From: Pseudomonadota bacterium
Lineage (GTDB): Bacteria > Pseudomonadota > Alphaproteobacteria > Acetobacterales > Acetobacteraceae
DNA length: 33,963 nt
Direction of reading: 5' to 3'
Assembly (NCBI GenBank): GCA_018240635.1
Contig: JAFEFJ010000009.1
Span: forward strand, 1-33,963
Every line of letters begins with the position of its first letter. Within the stretch, counting starts at the first letter, position 1. This document shows, piece by piece, positions 6,346 through 15,208 of the stretch. The notes under the pieces were generated by a model. The model did no database searches. It worked only from the letters and a program-made list of their open reading frames with translations, and had not been told where the DNA came from. Position numbers and translations under genes: made by a program.

Positions 6346-8010
6346 CTACCGTCGCCCGCCGCCGCCGCCGCGTCCGCCGCCACCGCCGCCTCGCGCGCCG
6401 CCGCCCCCGCCTCCGCCGCGCGCGCCTCCGCCGCCGCCGGACCGCTGCTGGTGCTGGAACGAGCGGCTTTGCGCGCCGCGATTGGCGTACTGCCCCGCAC
6501 GCTGCCCGCTGCTCATGTCAGCGAATGCGCCGCGGGATGGCTGTGCGGCGGCGGGGCGCTGGCCGCCGGCATTCGGCCGTTGCGCCGACGCGCCGGGCCC
6601 GCCGGGGCGCGCAGCGCCGGCACCGACGCCGGCACCCCCGGGGCGCGCAGCCCCGGCGCCGACGCCGGCACCCCCGGGGCTACCGGGATGCGCAGCCCCT
6701 GCACCACCGAGCCCGCCAGGACCCCTCACGCCACCAGGTCCGCCAGGGCCATTCACGCCACCGGGCCCGCCCGGACCACCCACGCCGCCAAGCCCTCCGG
6801 GGCGTCCCGGTCCACCGGGACCACCGGGACCACCGGGACCGCCAGGGCCGCCGACTCCGCCGGGCCGCCCCGGCCCGCCGGGGCCTCCTGGGCCGCCGAT
6901 GCCGCCCGGCCCGCCTGTCCGTGTCGGAGGCCTGACGGCACTGCCGGGAACGGAGACCTGCGAACGGCCCGGCAGCCCCACCGGCCCGCTGGGCGGGCGG
7001 GAGAAATTGCCCTGGCGTGCGCCGGCAGCCGTGGGGCTCCACCGGTTCGAGGTGATCTGCGTGCGGTTCACGTTGATGTTGTTGTAGCGGTTCACGTTGA
7101 CGTTGGCGTACCCGCCGCCCCAGGACGGACTGGCCCATCCCCACAGGCCACCAACGATCGCCGCGCCGGCGGCGAAGGCCAGGCCGGTCGCCAGCACCGT
7201 GCCGAAGGCGTAGCCGGGCGGCGGCGGCACATAGTACGGCGGATAGGACGGCGAGGGCCATGTGCCGTACACCACCGCCGGATCGTAGCTGGGCACGTAC
7301 ACCACGTCCGCCTGCGCGGGCTGGATGACGATCGCCTCCTGCGGCGGCGGAGCCGGACCGCCGCCGGCCGTAGGCTCGGGGGTCACCTGCTGCGTGCTGA
7401 CCACCTGCTGCGGCGAGGACTCCAGCTTGCCGTTCGCCTGCGCCAGGCGGCGCAGATGCTGCACCGATGCGAACACGTCCGCCTGCTGATTCGCGAAGGC
7501 GTAGCCCAGCTGCTGCAGCCAGGTCAGGTTGTTGGACATCATCGCCAGCACGGCGGGGAACGGCACGAGCGATTTCACGCTCGGATCCCAGGGTTCTGCT
7601 TCCAGGGCCTTCGCCAACGTATCGCCCGACAGGTTCTTATGCGCCGGATCCTCCACCCAGCGCGAGGCCGCCACCACGTCGAGCGGGAAGGTCGATGCGA
7701 TCAGCGTCTGCGTCAGCAACTCGTCCGGATACAGCGCGATCGAGGCCAGGAGCGCATCGAGCTGCTCGGCATTGAAAGGCTGCGCGGCGTCCGGCTGCGC
7801 CACGGCAGCGGGCTGCCCGGCCGGGGCCGCCTGGGCCGCAGGCGCGGATTGCGCCAAAGCGCCGGGCGGCGTCATCGCGTTCAGGATCAGTCCGCTTGCC
7901 AGAAGCCGCATGAACGGGCCGGCGAGGCGCCCGCCAAGCGCCGCCGCGCCCGCCTTCCGCGGCGGGCTCGTCGGCGACCGCGATATGGGACTCTCTGTTC
8001 CGCCGGTCAT
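6346..8010 (-). CDS. DUF3300 exported protein with collagen-like Gly/Pro-rich C-terminus
   Basis: This 554-residue exported protein has a DUF3300 domain after the signal region (about residues 55-270, with LLASIALYPDELLTQTL and ADVVYVPSYDP). An Ala/Gly hydrophobic stretch and Asn-rich NVNVNRYNNINVNR follow. The C-terminal third is low complexity: a long Gly-Gly-Pro/Gly-Arg-Pro triplet run, a duplicated GAGVGAGAARPG segment (36-bp period), and a Gly tail broken by Arg. The ATG at 8010 has GGAGAG nine bases upstream; the signal sequence then has a long n-region, and an internal ATG at 7911 is a possible alternative. Function is unknown; surface anchoring or nucleic-acid/polysaccharide binding by the Gly/Arg tail is speculation. 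Confidence 0.85.
   Translation of the reverse strand: MTGGTESPISRSPTSPPRKAGAAALGGRLAGPFMRLLASGLILNAMTPPGALAQSAPAAQAAPAGQPAAVAQPDAAQPFNAEQLDALLASIALYPDELLTQTLIASTFPLDVVAASRWVEDPAHKNLSGDTLAKALEAEPWDPSVKSLVPFPAVLAMMSNNLTWLQQLGYAFANQQADVFASVQHLRRLAQANGKLESSPQQVVSTQQVTPEPTAGGGPAPPPQEAIVIQPAQADVVYVPSYDPAVVYGTWPSPSYPPYYVPPPPGYAFGTVLATGLAFAAGAAIVGGLWGWASPSWGGGYANVNVNRYNNINVNRTQITSNRWSPTAAGARQGNFSRPPSGPVGLPGRSQVSVPGSAVRPPTRTGGPGGIGGPGGPGGPGRPGGVGGPGGPGGPGGPGGPGRPGGLGGVGGPGGPGGVNGPGGPGGVRGPGGLGGAGAAHPGSPGGAGVGAGAARPGGAGVGAGAARPGGPGASAQRPNAGGQRPAAAQPSRGAFADMSSGQRAGQYANRGAQSRSFQHQQRSGGGGGARGGGGGGGARGGGGGGRGGGGGRR
6604..6950 (-). repeat. Gly/Pro-rich triplet and 36-bp repeats in DUF3300 gene
   Basis: Within the DUF3300 gene, codons for GGP, GRP, GGV and GGL triplets run almost without break over about 75 residues. 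Next to this is a 36-bp unit present twice in tandem (GGGGCGCGCAG starts at 6604 and again at 6640), each copy encoding GAGVGAGAARPG. Such repeats change length easily by slippage or recombination. Confidence 0.75.
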
Positions 8011-8044
8011 GCCACGCCACTCTCCCCGGTTCGCCACGCGCCGT

Positions 8045-9523
8045 TCAGGTCTCGACGAAGGCGGTCACGCGCCCCTTCCGCACCGCCGCTTTAAGCGCCG
8101 CGTGGTCACGCTCGGCCTGATCGGCGTAGGACACCGCGAAGGTCGCGATCGCCTCGTCGAACTCGTCGCTGCCCCCGAGATAACCGCTGATGGTCGCCGC
8201 GTCGCCTGCCTTGGCGTGCGCGCGCGCCAGCACCCAGCCGCACGCCTTGGCGTAGAACCGCATCAGTTCGTCGTCGAAGGTCTCGACCAGCGGCTTGATC
8301 TTCGCGTCGCGCAACTGACGCCCGTAGAAGTGCTTGCCCGTCTCGGGCACATGGAACCAGCCGAGGAATATGTCGGAGGCCGGCTGCATCAGCCGCTGGC
8401 CCATCACCACGCGCTCGCCGTGCTGCTCAAAGATGCTGGCGCCCGCATAGGGCTCCAGCACCGAGGCCACGGCTTCCTTGAACTGCAGGAACAGCGGGTC
8501 GTTGTCCGCCGACATGAAAAGGCCGATCCAGCAGCGCCGCCCCACGCTGCCGACGCCGACCACCTTGATCGCGGCATCGACCAGCCGGTAGCGGTCGAAC
8601 AGCACGCGGCGGTCTCCGGGCAGCGAGTCCCGGTATGCCTGCATGGAACGTTCGATGACCGACTCGAACTCGGGCAACTGCGCTTCCTGCGGATGGAAGA
8701 TCAGCGGCGGGGTGTCCCGGATGCCGAGCTTGCCGCCCACCATGTCGGTGAGCTTCGGAAAGTCCATCTCGGAGCTGTCGGTCTTCGCGGCCTTAGCGAC
8801 CCGGTCGTGCAGGCGTTGCTGCACCGATTTCGGCACCGTCGCGATAAGATCGTCGGCCGAGACGCGCGCATACCAGACATCGATCGGCGACATCGCCGCA
8901 AAATCGGCGAGCCGCTTGCGGTAGCTGCGCGCGGCGGTCAGCGCCGTGTCGCGCCCCTTGGCGTCGGACAACCCGTTCTCGCGCGAGGCGAGCACGAACG
9001 AGGCGGCGAGACGCTTGACGTCCCATTCCCAGGGCGCGGGCAGGGTTTCGTCGTAGTCGTTGATGTCGAACAGCACGCTGCGTTCGGGTGTTGCGAAGCC
9101 GCCGAAGTTCATCAGGTGGCAGTCGCCGCAGGCCTGCACATGGATGCCGGTGGACGGCGTGCGCGAAAGGTCGGACGCCATGATGCCCGCCGAGCCGCGG
9201 TAGAAGGCGAAGGGTGAGGCGAGCATCCTCCCGTAGCGGATCGGCACCAGGTCCGCCAGCCGGTCGGCGTCGGACGCCTGCAGGATGGCGACCGGGTCGG
9301 GCCGCTTGTCTTTCGTCCATCTGCGCTGATCGGCGCGCAGGACCTTCTCGCGCAGCGCCTTGCCGGCCGCCGCGCGTTCGTCAGGCGGGGTGGCGTGTTG
9401 GGCGCCGACGAACGCCGGCGCCGGCACTGCCGGAACGGGCGTGCTTCTGGCCGCTTGCGGCTTGGCCGCCCTGGCGTGCGACGGGCGAACGCGCGCGGCC
9501 TTGGACGCGGAGGACTTGACCAT
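8045..9523 (-). CDS. DUF2252 family protein
   Basis: The 492-residue product matches the DUF2252 family over nearly its whole length: RMLASPFAFYRGSA, GDCHLMNFGGFATPE (about residues 140-155), DINDYDETLPAPWEWDVKRLA, and a late ARAHAKAGDA motif. The family is thought to share a kinase-like phosphotransferase fold; the HLMNFGG and DINDYDE segments resemble the catalytic-loop and metal-binding elements of aminoglycoside-phosphotransferase-type kinases, but no substrate is known. The first 50 residues are Ala/Pro/Lys-rich linker without a clear signal peptide. The ATG at 9523 has GGGAG eight bases upstream; earlier in-frame sequence lacks this. It leads the DUF2252 > DUF3300 > DUF2950 unit. Confidence 0.85.
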   Translation of the reverse strand: MVKSSASKAARVRPSHARAAKPQAARSTPVPAVPAPAFVGAQHATPPDERAAAGKALREKVLRADQRRWTKDKRPDPVAILQASDADRLADLVPIRYGRMLASPFAFYRGSAGIMASDLSRTPSTGIHVQACGDCHLMNFGGFATPERSVLFDINDYDETLPAPWEWDVKRLAASFVLASRENGLSDAKGRDTALTAARSYRKRLADFAAMSPIDVWYARVSADDLIATVPKSVQQRLHDRVAKAAKTDSSEMDFPKLTDMVGGKLGIRDTPPLIFHPQEAQLPEFESVIERSMQAYRDSLPGDRRVLFDRYRLVDAAIKVVGVGSVGRRCWIGLFMSADNDPLFLQFKEAVASVLEPYAGASIFEQHGERVVMGQRLMQPASDIFLGWFHVPETGKHFYGRQLRDAKIKPLVETFDDELMRFYAKACGWVLARAHAKAGDAATISGYLGGSDEFDEAIATFAVSYADQAERDHAALKAAVRKGRVTAFVET

Positions 9524-9601
9524 GATGCCCGCTCCCTTCGGGATTTCTGCAACGATAGCATCGGCGCCGGGCGACAAAAGACGATATTTCAACGGGCTGC
9601 C

Positions 9602-9638
9602 TTGCGGTGGATCAAGCGCCCGCTGGATCAAGCGCCCG
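9602..9638. promoter_or_regulatory. Tandem 15-bp repeats with FNR-like half-sites
   Basis: TGGATCAAGCGCCCG occurs twice (9608-9622 and 9624-9638), start points 16 bases apart, in the 250-base gap between the divergent DUF2252 and patatin genes. The first copy is part of TTGC-N6-TCAA (9602-9615), which differs by one base from the TTGA-N6-TCAA FNR/FixK box. Regulator binding is inferred. I see nothing else definable in 9524-9773. Confidence 0.4.
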
Positions 9639-9773
9639 ACGCATGAAGCGCCACGCCGGCCGGCGCGGCGCCGCGCAACCAGCCACAAGGGCGCTTGGCG
9701 GCGCGCGGCGGTCATGCGAGGCATAAACCCAACACCGCCGCGCCCGCGCTGATCGAAGGACGAACCGAGCCCG

Positions 9774-10976
9774 ATGACCTGCTCCCGAGCCTCACGCCGC
9801 CAAGCCCTGCGGGTCGCCATGCTTGGCGCGGTATCCGGTCTCGCCGCCTGCGCCGAGGCGAGGCTGCCCGCGCCGCCGGAGACGGCCGTCGCCGACGTCC
9901 GCGTGCTCGGCATCCCCAATGCGCGCTTCTGGCTCGACCGTGGCAATGAGGCTTTGATCGAGGAGGCGGTGCAGGCCGAGGCGCGGGCGGTTGCCGCCGA
10001 CCCCGCCGCGCGCACCGCGCCAGTGTCGTTTCTGGCGGTTTCAGGCGGCGGCGATAAGGGGGCGTTCGGCGCCGGCCTGCTGTGCGGCTGGACCGAGGCC
10101 GGCAACCGGCCCGCGTTTCGGCTGGTGACCGGCGTATCCACCGGCGCGCTGATCGCGCCCTTCGCCTATCTGGGCCCGTCGCGCGATGCCGACCTGCGCG
10201 CGGTCTACACGCAAGTGTCGCCCGACGACATATACAGCGCCCGGTCGATGCTGGCGGCGGTGACGTCCGATGCGATGTCCGACACCACGCCGCTGTTCCG
10301 GCTGATCTCCAAGCACGTCGATGATCCGATGGTCGCGGACATTGCCCGCGAGTACGGCAGGGGCCGGCTGCTGCTGATCGGCACCACCAACATCGACCTG
10401 CAACGGCCGGTGCTGTGGAACATCGGCGCCATCGCGGCGAGCAGCAAGCCGGGTTCGGTCGATCTGATCCGCAAGGTGCTGCTGGCCTCGGCCGCCATCC
10501 CAGGCGCCTTTCCGCCCGTGCTGATCGACGTTGAGAGCGGCGGGCGCACCTATCAGGAAATGCATGTGGACGGCGGCGCAATCGGGCAGATGTTCCTGTA
10601 TCCGCCGTCGCTGAACCTGGGCGAAGAGACGCGGCGGCGTGGCATCCACCGCCAGCGGACGGCCTATCTGATCCGCAACGACCGGCTGGACCCGAGATGG
10701 GCCGACACCAACCGGCAGTTCCTGAGCATCGCCCAACGCGCCATCGACACGATGATCCATTCCAGCGGCGTAAACGACGTCTATCGCATCTACGCCACAA
10801 CGCAGCGCGACGGCGTGGCGTTCCGCCTGGCCTATATCGGCTCGGACTTCCCTGAGAGCCAGCATGCGCCCTTCGACCGTGCCTTCATGAACGCGCTGTT
10901 CAACGACGCATATGAGAAGGCGCGGAACGGCTACCCCTGGGCGACTGTCCCGCCGGGCTTCCGCCCTGCCGGCTAG
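9774..10976 (+). CDS. Patatin-like phospholipase, predicted lipoprotein
   Basis: The 400-residue product has a lipoprotein-type signal ending in LAAC (lipidated C26), so it is probably membrane-anchored. The patatin domain shows the oxyanion loop GGGDKGAFGAG (about residues 90-100), the nucleophile elbow GVSTG (S122) and the DGG motif with catalytic D266. These form the Ser-Asp dyad of lipid acyl hydrolases. All catalytic elements are present, so activity on phospholipid or other acyl esters is likely; substrate and cell-side are not known. A GAAGGA lies 13 bases before the start, a little far. It converges with a small lipoprotein-like gene, only one base separating the stops. Confidence 0.88.
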   Translation: MTCSRASRRQALRVAMLGAVSGLAACAEARLPAPPETAVADVRVLGIPNARFWLDRGNEALIEEAVQAEARAVAADPAARTAPVSFLAVSGGGDKGAFGAGLLCGWTEAGNRPAFRLVTGVSTGALIAPFAYLGPSRDADLRAVYTQVSPDDIYSARSMLAAVTSDAMSDTTPLFRLISKHVDDPMVADIAREYGRGRLLLIGTTNIDLQRPVLWNIGAIAASSKPGSVDLIRKVLLASAAIPGAFPPVLIDVESGGRTYQEMHVDGGAIGQMFLYPPSLNLGEETRRRGIHRQRTAYLIRNDRLDPRWADTNRQFLSIAQRAIDTMIHSSGVNDVYRIYATTQRDGVAFRLAYIGSDFPESQHAPFDRAFMNALFNDAYEKARNGYPWATVPPGFRPAG

Positions 10977-10977
10977 G

Positions 10978-11304
10978 TCAGCAGGCCGGCACCGTCAGCA
11001 CCGGTACCTGAGGCGTGACGCCGGTTTCGGCGAGCGAGAAAGGTTTCATCGCGCGCACCGTCACCTGCAGCACGCCGTCCGCCGGATAGTGGGCCTGGAT
11101 CGGCTCGAACACTTCCGACGGCGGCAGCGGCTGCAGCAGGCTGCGTGCGAACTTGCCGCCGGAGAGCGGCGCGTAGGAGATCGTCGGCCGGTCCCGCGGC
11201 ACCGAGCCGGGGCCGATCGAGCCGCAGGCGGAAGCCAGGGGGACAAACGCCGCCGCACCGGCGCCGCGAATTCCGCGCAGCGCGCCTGATAGCCCTGGAC
11301 GCAT
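10978..11304 (-). CDS. Small putative lipoprotein, unknown function
   Basis: A 108-residue product I do not recognise. Its N-terminus (MRPGLSGALRGIRGAGAAAF then VPLASAC) looks like a lipoprotein signal with a cysteine at about residue 27, though Ala at -3 is not ideal. The mature part is short and beta-rich in appearance (DGVLQVTVRAMKPFSL) and ends in a second cysteine (VLTVPAC). I chose the ATG at 11304 because AAGG precedes it and it begins the signal; a longer frame to 11418 would overlap the promoter area of the next gene. It ends one base from the patatin gene, so the two convergent transcripts must meet. Confidence 0.55.
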   Translation of the reverse strand: MRPGLSGALRGIRGAGAAAFVPLASACGSIGPGSVPRDRPTISYAPLSGGKFARSLLQPLPPSEVFEPIQAHYPADGVLQVTVRAMKPFSLAETGVTPQVPVLTVPAC

Positions 11305-11337
11305 GATGCCTTCTGCGACCGGAGTTGCACCGCCGGA

Positions 11338-11351
11338 TTGACCGAGATCAA
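11338..11351 (+). promoter_or_regulatory. FNR/FixK-type box upstream of DUF2254 gene
   Basis: TTGACCGAGATCAA matches TTGA-N6-TCAA exactly and nine of the ten fixed positions of TTGAT-N4-ATCAA. It lies 53 bases before the DUF2254 start, in the only intergenic gap between divergent genes here. I see no good -10 at class II spacing for this box, so promoter details stay open. Confidence 0.55.
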
Positions 11352-11404
11352 GGTTATGGCGGCGTGGTCGGCCGATGCAACGTGCCGCACGCAGGGGAGG
11401 GGGC

Positions 11405-12799
11405 ATGGGCTGGAGCACCCGCTACGCGGCGATCAGCTACCTGCGGTCCTCGTTGTGGATCGTTCCGCTGGTCGCGCTCGTGGCGGAGCAGGCGTTCATC
11501 CGCCTGGTCTTCGGGCTCGACGCCTATCTGCGCTGGGTGCCCGATACCGGCCTCACGGCGGGCGGCACGACGAGCGCGATCGACGTGATCGTGAATCTGT
11601 CGATGTCGTTCATCGTGTTCACCTTCGGCTCCATGCTCGTCGCGATCCAGGTGGCGAGCGGGCAGCTCACGCCGCGGATCATCGCAACCACGCTGCTGCG
11701 CGACAACCGCATCCGTTTCACCGTCGGGCTGTTCGTCTTCACGATGCTGTTCGCGCAGGGCACCAAGACGCGCTTCGTGAACGAGGTGCCGCCGTTCGCG
11801 GGCACGATGGTGGCGCTGCTCGGCATCGCCATCGTGGCGGCTTTCCTGTACCTGATCGACTACACCGCGCGGCTGCTGCGGCCGATCTCCATCGTGCGTC
11901 GGCTTGCCGATGGCGGCATCGGGGTGATCGAGAGCGTCTATCCGGAACCCGCCGCGATGCCGCCGCGCCCCGCGCCCGCGCGTCCGCTGCCCGAGGGCGC
12001 GGGGCGGGAGGTGGCGTATGCCGGCCATTCCGCGGTGGTGCTGGCCGTGAACCTGCCGGCGCTGGTCGCGATGGCGCGCGCCGCGGGCGGCGTGATCGAG
12101 TTCCTGCCCCGCGTGGGCGACTTCGTGGCCACCGGAACGCCGCTGTTCCGGCTCTACGAAGGCGCGGCTTCCATCGACGACCGCCGATTGCGCGCGCAGG
12201 TCGCCTTCGGGCCGGAGCGCACGATCGAGCAGGATTCCACCTTCGCATTCCGCGTCATCGTCGATGTCGCGATCAAGGCGCTGTCCAAGGCGATCAACGA
12301 TCCGACCACGGCGGTGGTGGCGATCGACCAGCTCCAGCGCCTGCTGCGCACGACCGGCCTGCGCCACCTGCACGACGACACGCTGGTGGACGCCGAGGGC
12401 CGGCTGCGGCTGATTTTTCCGACGCCGGACTGGACCGACTTCGTGCAGCTCAGCTTCAGCGAGATCCGGCTGTACGGCGCGGAGAACTTCCAGGTGGCGC
12501 GGCGCCTGCGCGCAATGATCGGCGACCTTGCGGCCACGCTCCCGGACTCCCGGCGCCCGGCGCTGGACCGCGAGCTGGCGCTGCTGGATGCGACGCTCGT
12601 CGGGCGCTATGCGCTGCCCGAGGATCTCGCGCTGGCGCGCGAGCCGGACACGCAGGGCCTGGGCGGCGCGGTGCCGCGCGCGCCGGGGGCGCCGGCGCAG
12701 CCTCGCGGAAATGACACAGGTCAATCGGATGCGGCCGCCGGGCGGATAGGCTACGGTCACCGAAGGCCGGTGGACGACGCCGCAGGGGGACGACGATGA
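11405..12799 (+). CDS. DUF2254 integral membrane protein
   Basis: The 464-residue product fits DUF2254 predicted membrane proteins. Four hydrophobic segments lie in the N-terminal 160 residues (about 15-35, 58-85, 103-125, 133-156), with the characteristic [20 protein letters not shown] between the second and third. A large soluble C-terminal part follows, with [20 protein letters not shown] and [14 protein letters not shown]. The function is not established; the shape suggests a channel or transporter-like protein with a cytoplasmic domain. GGGAGG precedes the ATG at 11405. Its stop overlaps the phosphoketolase ATG (ATGA), which implies coupled translation and a shared role or shared control. 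Confidence 0.85.
   Translation: MGWSTRYAAISYLRSSLWIVPLVALVAEQAFIRLVFGLDAYLRWVPDTGLTAGGTTSAIDVIVNLSMSFIVFTFGSMLVAIQVASGQLTPRIIATTLLRDNRIRFTVGLFVFTMLFAQGTKTRFVNEVPPFAGTMVALLGIAIVAAFLYLIDYTARLLRPISIVRRLADGGIGVIESVYPEPAAMPPRPAPARPLPEGAGREVAYAGHSAVVLAVNLPALVAMARAAGGVIEFLPRVGDFVATGTPLFRLYEGAASIDDRRLRAQVAFGPERTIEQDSTFAFRVIVDVAIKALSKAINDPTTAVVAIDQLQRLLRTTGLRHLHDDTLVDAEGRLRLIFPTPDWTDFVQLSFSEIRLYGAENFQVARRLRAMIGDLAATLPDSRRPALDRELALLDATLVGRYALPEDLALAREPDTQGLGGAVPRAPGAPAQPRGNDTGQSDAAAGRIGYGHRRPVDDAAGGRR
12711..12752 (+). promoter_or_regulatory. FNR-like box and -10 element upstream of phosphoketolase
   Basis: ATGACACAGGTCAA (12711-12724) differs at one base from TTGA-N6-TCAA and contains the palindrome TGAC-N4-GTCA. 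A TAGGCT hexamer at 12747-12752 keeps the key T, A and T of a -10 element. The box centre lies 41.5 bases from the start site this predicts (about 12759), which is the classic class II FNR/CRP arrangement. It lies inside the end of the DUF2254 gene and would give xfp its own promoter with a 37-base leader. Confidence 0.55.
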
Positions 12800-15198
12800 G
12801 CCAGGTCTTGTCGGATGCCGAACGCGCGTTGATCGATGCCTGGTGGCGCGCCGCGAACTACGTTTCGATCGGGCAGATCTACCTCTACGACAATCCGCTG
12901 CTGCGCGAGCCGCTTTCCGCCGCGCACATCAAGCCGCGCCTGCTCGGCCACTGGGGCACCACGCCGGGGCTGAACTTCCTGTACGTCCATCTCGGCCGGC
13001 TGATCCGCAAGCACGACCTGAACATGATCTACGTCACCGGCCCCGGGCATGGCGGGCCCGCGCTGGTGGCGAACGCCTATCTGGAAGGCACCTACAGCGA
13101 GGTCTACCCGAACATCTCCCAGGATGCCGACGGGATGAAGCGGCTGTTCACGCAGTTCTCCTTCCCCGGCGGGATTCCGAGCCATGTCGCGCCCGAAACG
13201 CCGGGCTCGATCCACGAGGGCGGCGAGCTCGGCTATGCGCTGTCGCACGCCTACGGCGCGGCGTTCGACAATCCGGACCTGATCGTGGCCTGCGTGGTGG
13301 GCGACGGCGAGGCCGAAACCGGCCCGATGGCGACGAGCTGGCATTCCAACAAGTTCCTCAATCCCGCGCGCGACGGCACGGTGCTGCCGATCCTGCATCT
13401 GAACGGCTACAAGATCGCCAATCCCACGGTGCTGGCGCGGATCAGCCACGAGGAGCTGGAGCAGCTTTTCCGGGGCTACGGCTACACGCCCTATTTTGTC
13501 GAGGGCGACGATCCCGCCACGATGCACGAGACGATGGCCGGGACGCTCGATGCCGTCATCGCCGACATCCACCGCATCAAGGCCAATGCGCGGCGCGAGG
13601 GTTTCACGCATCGCCCGCGCTGGCCGATGATCGTGCTGCGCACGCCGAAGGGCTGGACCTGCCCCAAGGAGATCGACGGCAAGCGCACCGAGGGCTACTG
13701 GCGCGCGCATCAGGTGCCGATGGGCGAGATGCACGAGAAGCCGGACCATGTGCGCATCCTGGAAGAATGGATGAAGAGCTACCGGCCCGGGGAGCTGTTC
13801 GACGAACAGGGGCGGCTGCGTACGGAGATCGCGGCGATGGCGCCGCGCGGCGAGCGCCGCATGAGCGCCAATCCCCATGCCAACGGCGGCCTGCTGCTGC
13901 GCGACCTGCGGCTGCCCGATTTCCGCGACTACGCCGTGGCCGTGCCGTCGCCCGGCGCCGCCTCGGCGGAGTCGACGCGCGTGATGGGCGGTTTCCTGCG
14001 CGACGTGATGACGCTGAACATGGAGGCGCGGAATTTCCGGCTGTTCAGCCCGGACGAGAACAACTCCAACCGCTGGCAGGACGTGCTGGACGTGACGAAC
14101 CGCGCCTGGGCCGCGGAGACGCTGCCGTGGGACGACCACCTCGCGCCCGATGGGCGCGTGATGGAGATGCTGAGCGAGCATCAGTGCCAGGGCTGGCTGG
14201 AAGGCTATCTGCTGACCGGGCGGCACGGCTTCTTCTCGTGCTACGAGGCCTTCATCCACATCATCGATTCGATGTTCAACCAGCACGCCAAGTGGCTGAA
14301 GGTGTGCAACGGCATCGGCTGGCGCCGGCCCATCGCGTCGCTCAACTATCTGCTGTCGAGCCATGTCTGGCGGCAGGACCACAACGGCTTCAGCCACCAG
14401 GACCCTGGCTTCATCGACCATGTCGTGAACAAGAAGGCCGAGGTGGTGCGCGTCTATCTGCCGCCCGACGCCAACTGCCTGCTGTCGGTCACCGATCACT
14501 GCCTGCGCAGCCGCAACTACGTCAACGTGATCGTCGCGGGCAAGCAGGTCGCGCCGCAATGGCTGACGATGGACGAGGCGGTGAAGCACTGCACGGCGGG
14601 CCTGGGCATCTGGGAATGGGCGAGCAGCGACCGCGGCGGCGAGCCCGACGTGGTGATGGCCTGCTGCGGCGACGTGCCGACGCTGGAGACGCTGGCCGCC
14701 GTGTCATTGCTGCGCGAGCACGCGCCCGACGTGAAGGTGCGCGTCGTCAACGTGGTCGATCTGATGAAGCTGCAACCGGCGAGCGAGCATCCGCACGGTT
14801 TGTCCGAGTACGACTTCGACACGCTGTTCACCGTGGACAAGCCGATCATCTTCGCCTTCCACGGCTATCCGTGGCTGATCCACCGCCTGACCTACCGCCG
14901 CCGCGGCCACGCCAACCTGCATGTGCGCGGCTACAAGGAGGAAGGCACCACCACCACGCCCTTCGACATGTGCGTGCTGAACGACCTGGACCGCTTCCAT
15001 CTTGTCTCGGACGTGATCGACCGCGTGCCTGGACTGGCGTCGCGCGCCGCCTACGCCAAGCAGGCGATCCGCGACAAGCTGATCGAGCACCGCGAGTATA
15101 TCTGCCGCCACGGCGACGACATGCCGGACGTGGCGAACTGGCGCTGGTCCGGCGCGGCCAAGCCCGGCGCGCGCTCGACCGAGAACGACAACGCCTGA
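12796..15198 (+). CDS. xfp: Phosphoketolase (xylulose-5-P/fructose-6-P)
   Basis: This 800-residue TPP enzyme is the usual family length. It cleaves xylulose-5-phosphate (and usually fructose-6-phosphate) with phosphate, giving acetyl phosphate plus glyceraldehyde-3-phosphate or erythrose-4-phosphate. Signatures are [11 protein letters not shown] (H85), [16 protein letters not shown], the TPP/Mg motif [18 protein letters not shown] from residue 169, and LDVTNRAW with the later [12 protein letters not shown]. Start and frame are fixed by homology and by the GGGGGA upstream. It overlaps the DUF2254 stop and lies ten bases before the HAD gene. No acetate kinase or phosphotransacetylase is in the window, so the acetyl phosphate must be used by enzymes encoded elsewhere. 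Confidence 0.97.
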   Translation: MSQVLSDAERALIDAWWRAANYVSIGQIYLYDNPLLREPLSAAHIKPRLLGHWGTTPGLNFLYVHLGRLIRKHDLNMIYVTGPGHGGPALVANAYLEGTYSEVYPNISQDADGMKRLFTQFSFPGGIPSHVAPETPGSIHEGGELGYALSHAYGAAFDNPDLIVACVVGDGEAETGPMATSWHSNKFLNPARDGTVLPILHLNGYKIANPTVLARISHEELEQLFRGYGYTPYFVEGDDPATMHETMAGTLDAVIADIHRIKANARREGFTHRPRWPMIVLRTPKGWTCPKEIDGKRTEGYWRAHQVPMGEMHEKPDHVRILEEWMKSYRPGELFDEQGRLRTEIAAMAPRGERRMSANPHANGGLLLRDLRLPDFRDYAVAVPSPGAASAESTRVMGGFLRDVMTLNMEARNFRLFSPDENNSNRWQDVLDVTNRAWAAETLPWDDHLAPDGRVMEMLSEHQCQGWLEGYLLTGRHGFFSCYEAFIHIIDSMFNQHAKWLKVCNGIGWRRPIASLNYLLSSHVWRQDHNGFSHQDPGFIDHVVNKKAEVVRVYLPPDANCLLSVTDHCLRSRNYVNVIVAGKQVAPQWLTMDEAVKHCTAGLGIWEWASSDRGGEPDVVMACCGDVPTLETLAAVSLLREHAPDVKVRVVNVVDLMKLQPASEHPHGLSEYDFDTLFTVDKPIIFAFHGYPWLIHRLTYRRRGHANLHVRGYKEEGTTTTPFDMCVLNDLDRFHLVSDVIDRVPGLASRAAYAKQAIRDKLIEHREYICRHGDDMPDVANWRWSGAAKPGARSTENDNA

Positions 15199-15208
15199 CG
15201 GAAGTGCG

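Noticed and set aside
6352-6440. Simple CCG/CCGCC-rich stretch resembling a microsatellite
   Set aside because: It is explained by the Gly/Arg-rich C-terminal tail of the DUF3300 protein.
11324-11381. GTTGCA and TGCAAC inverted repeat flanking the FNR-type box
   Set aside because: The 6-base arms are over 45 bases apart; this is likely by chance and gives no compact operator.
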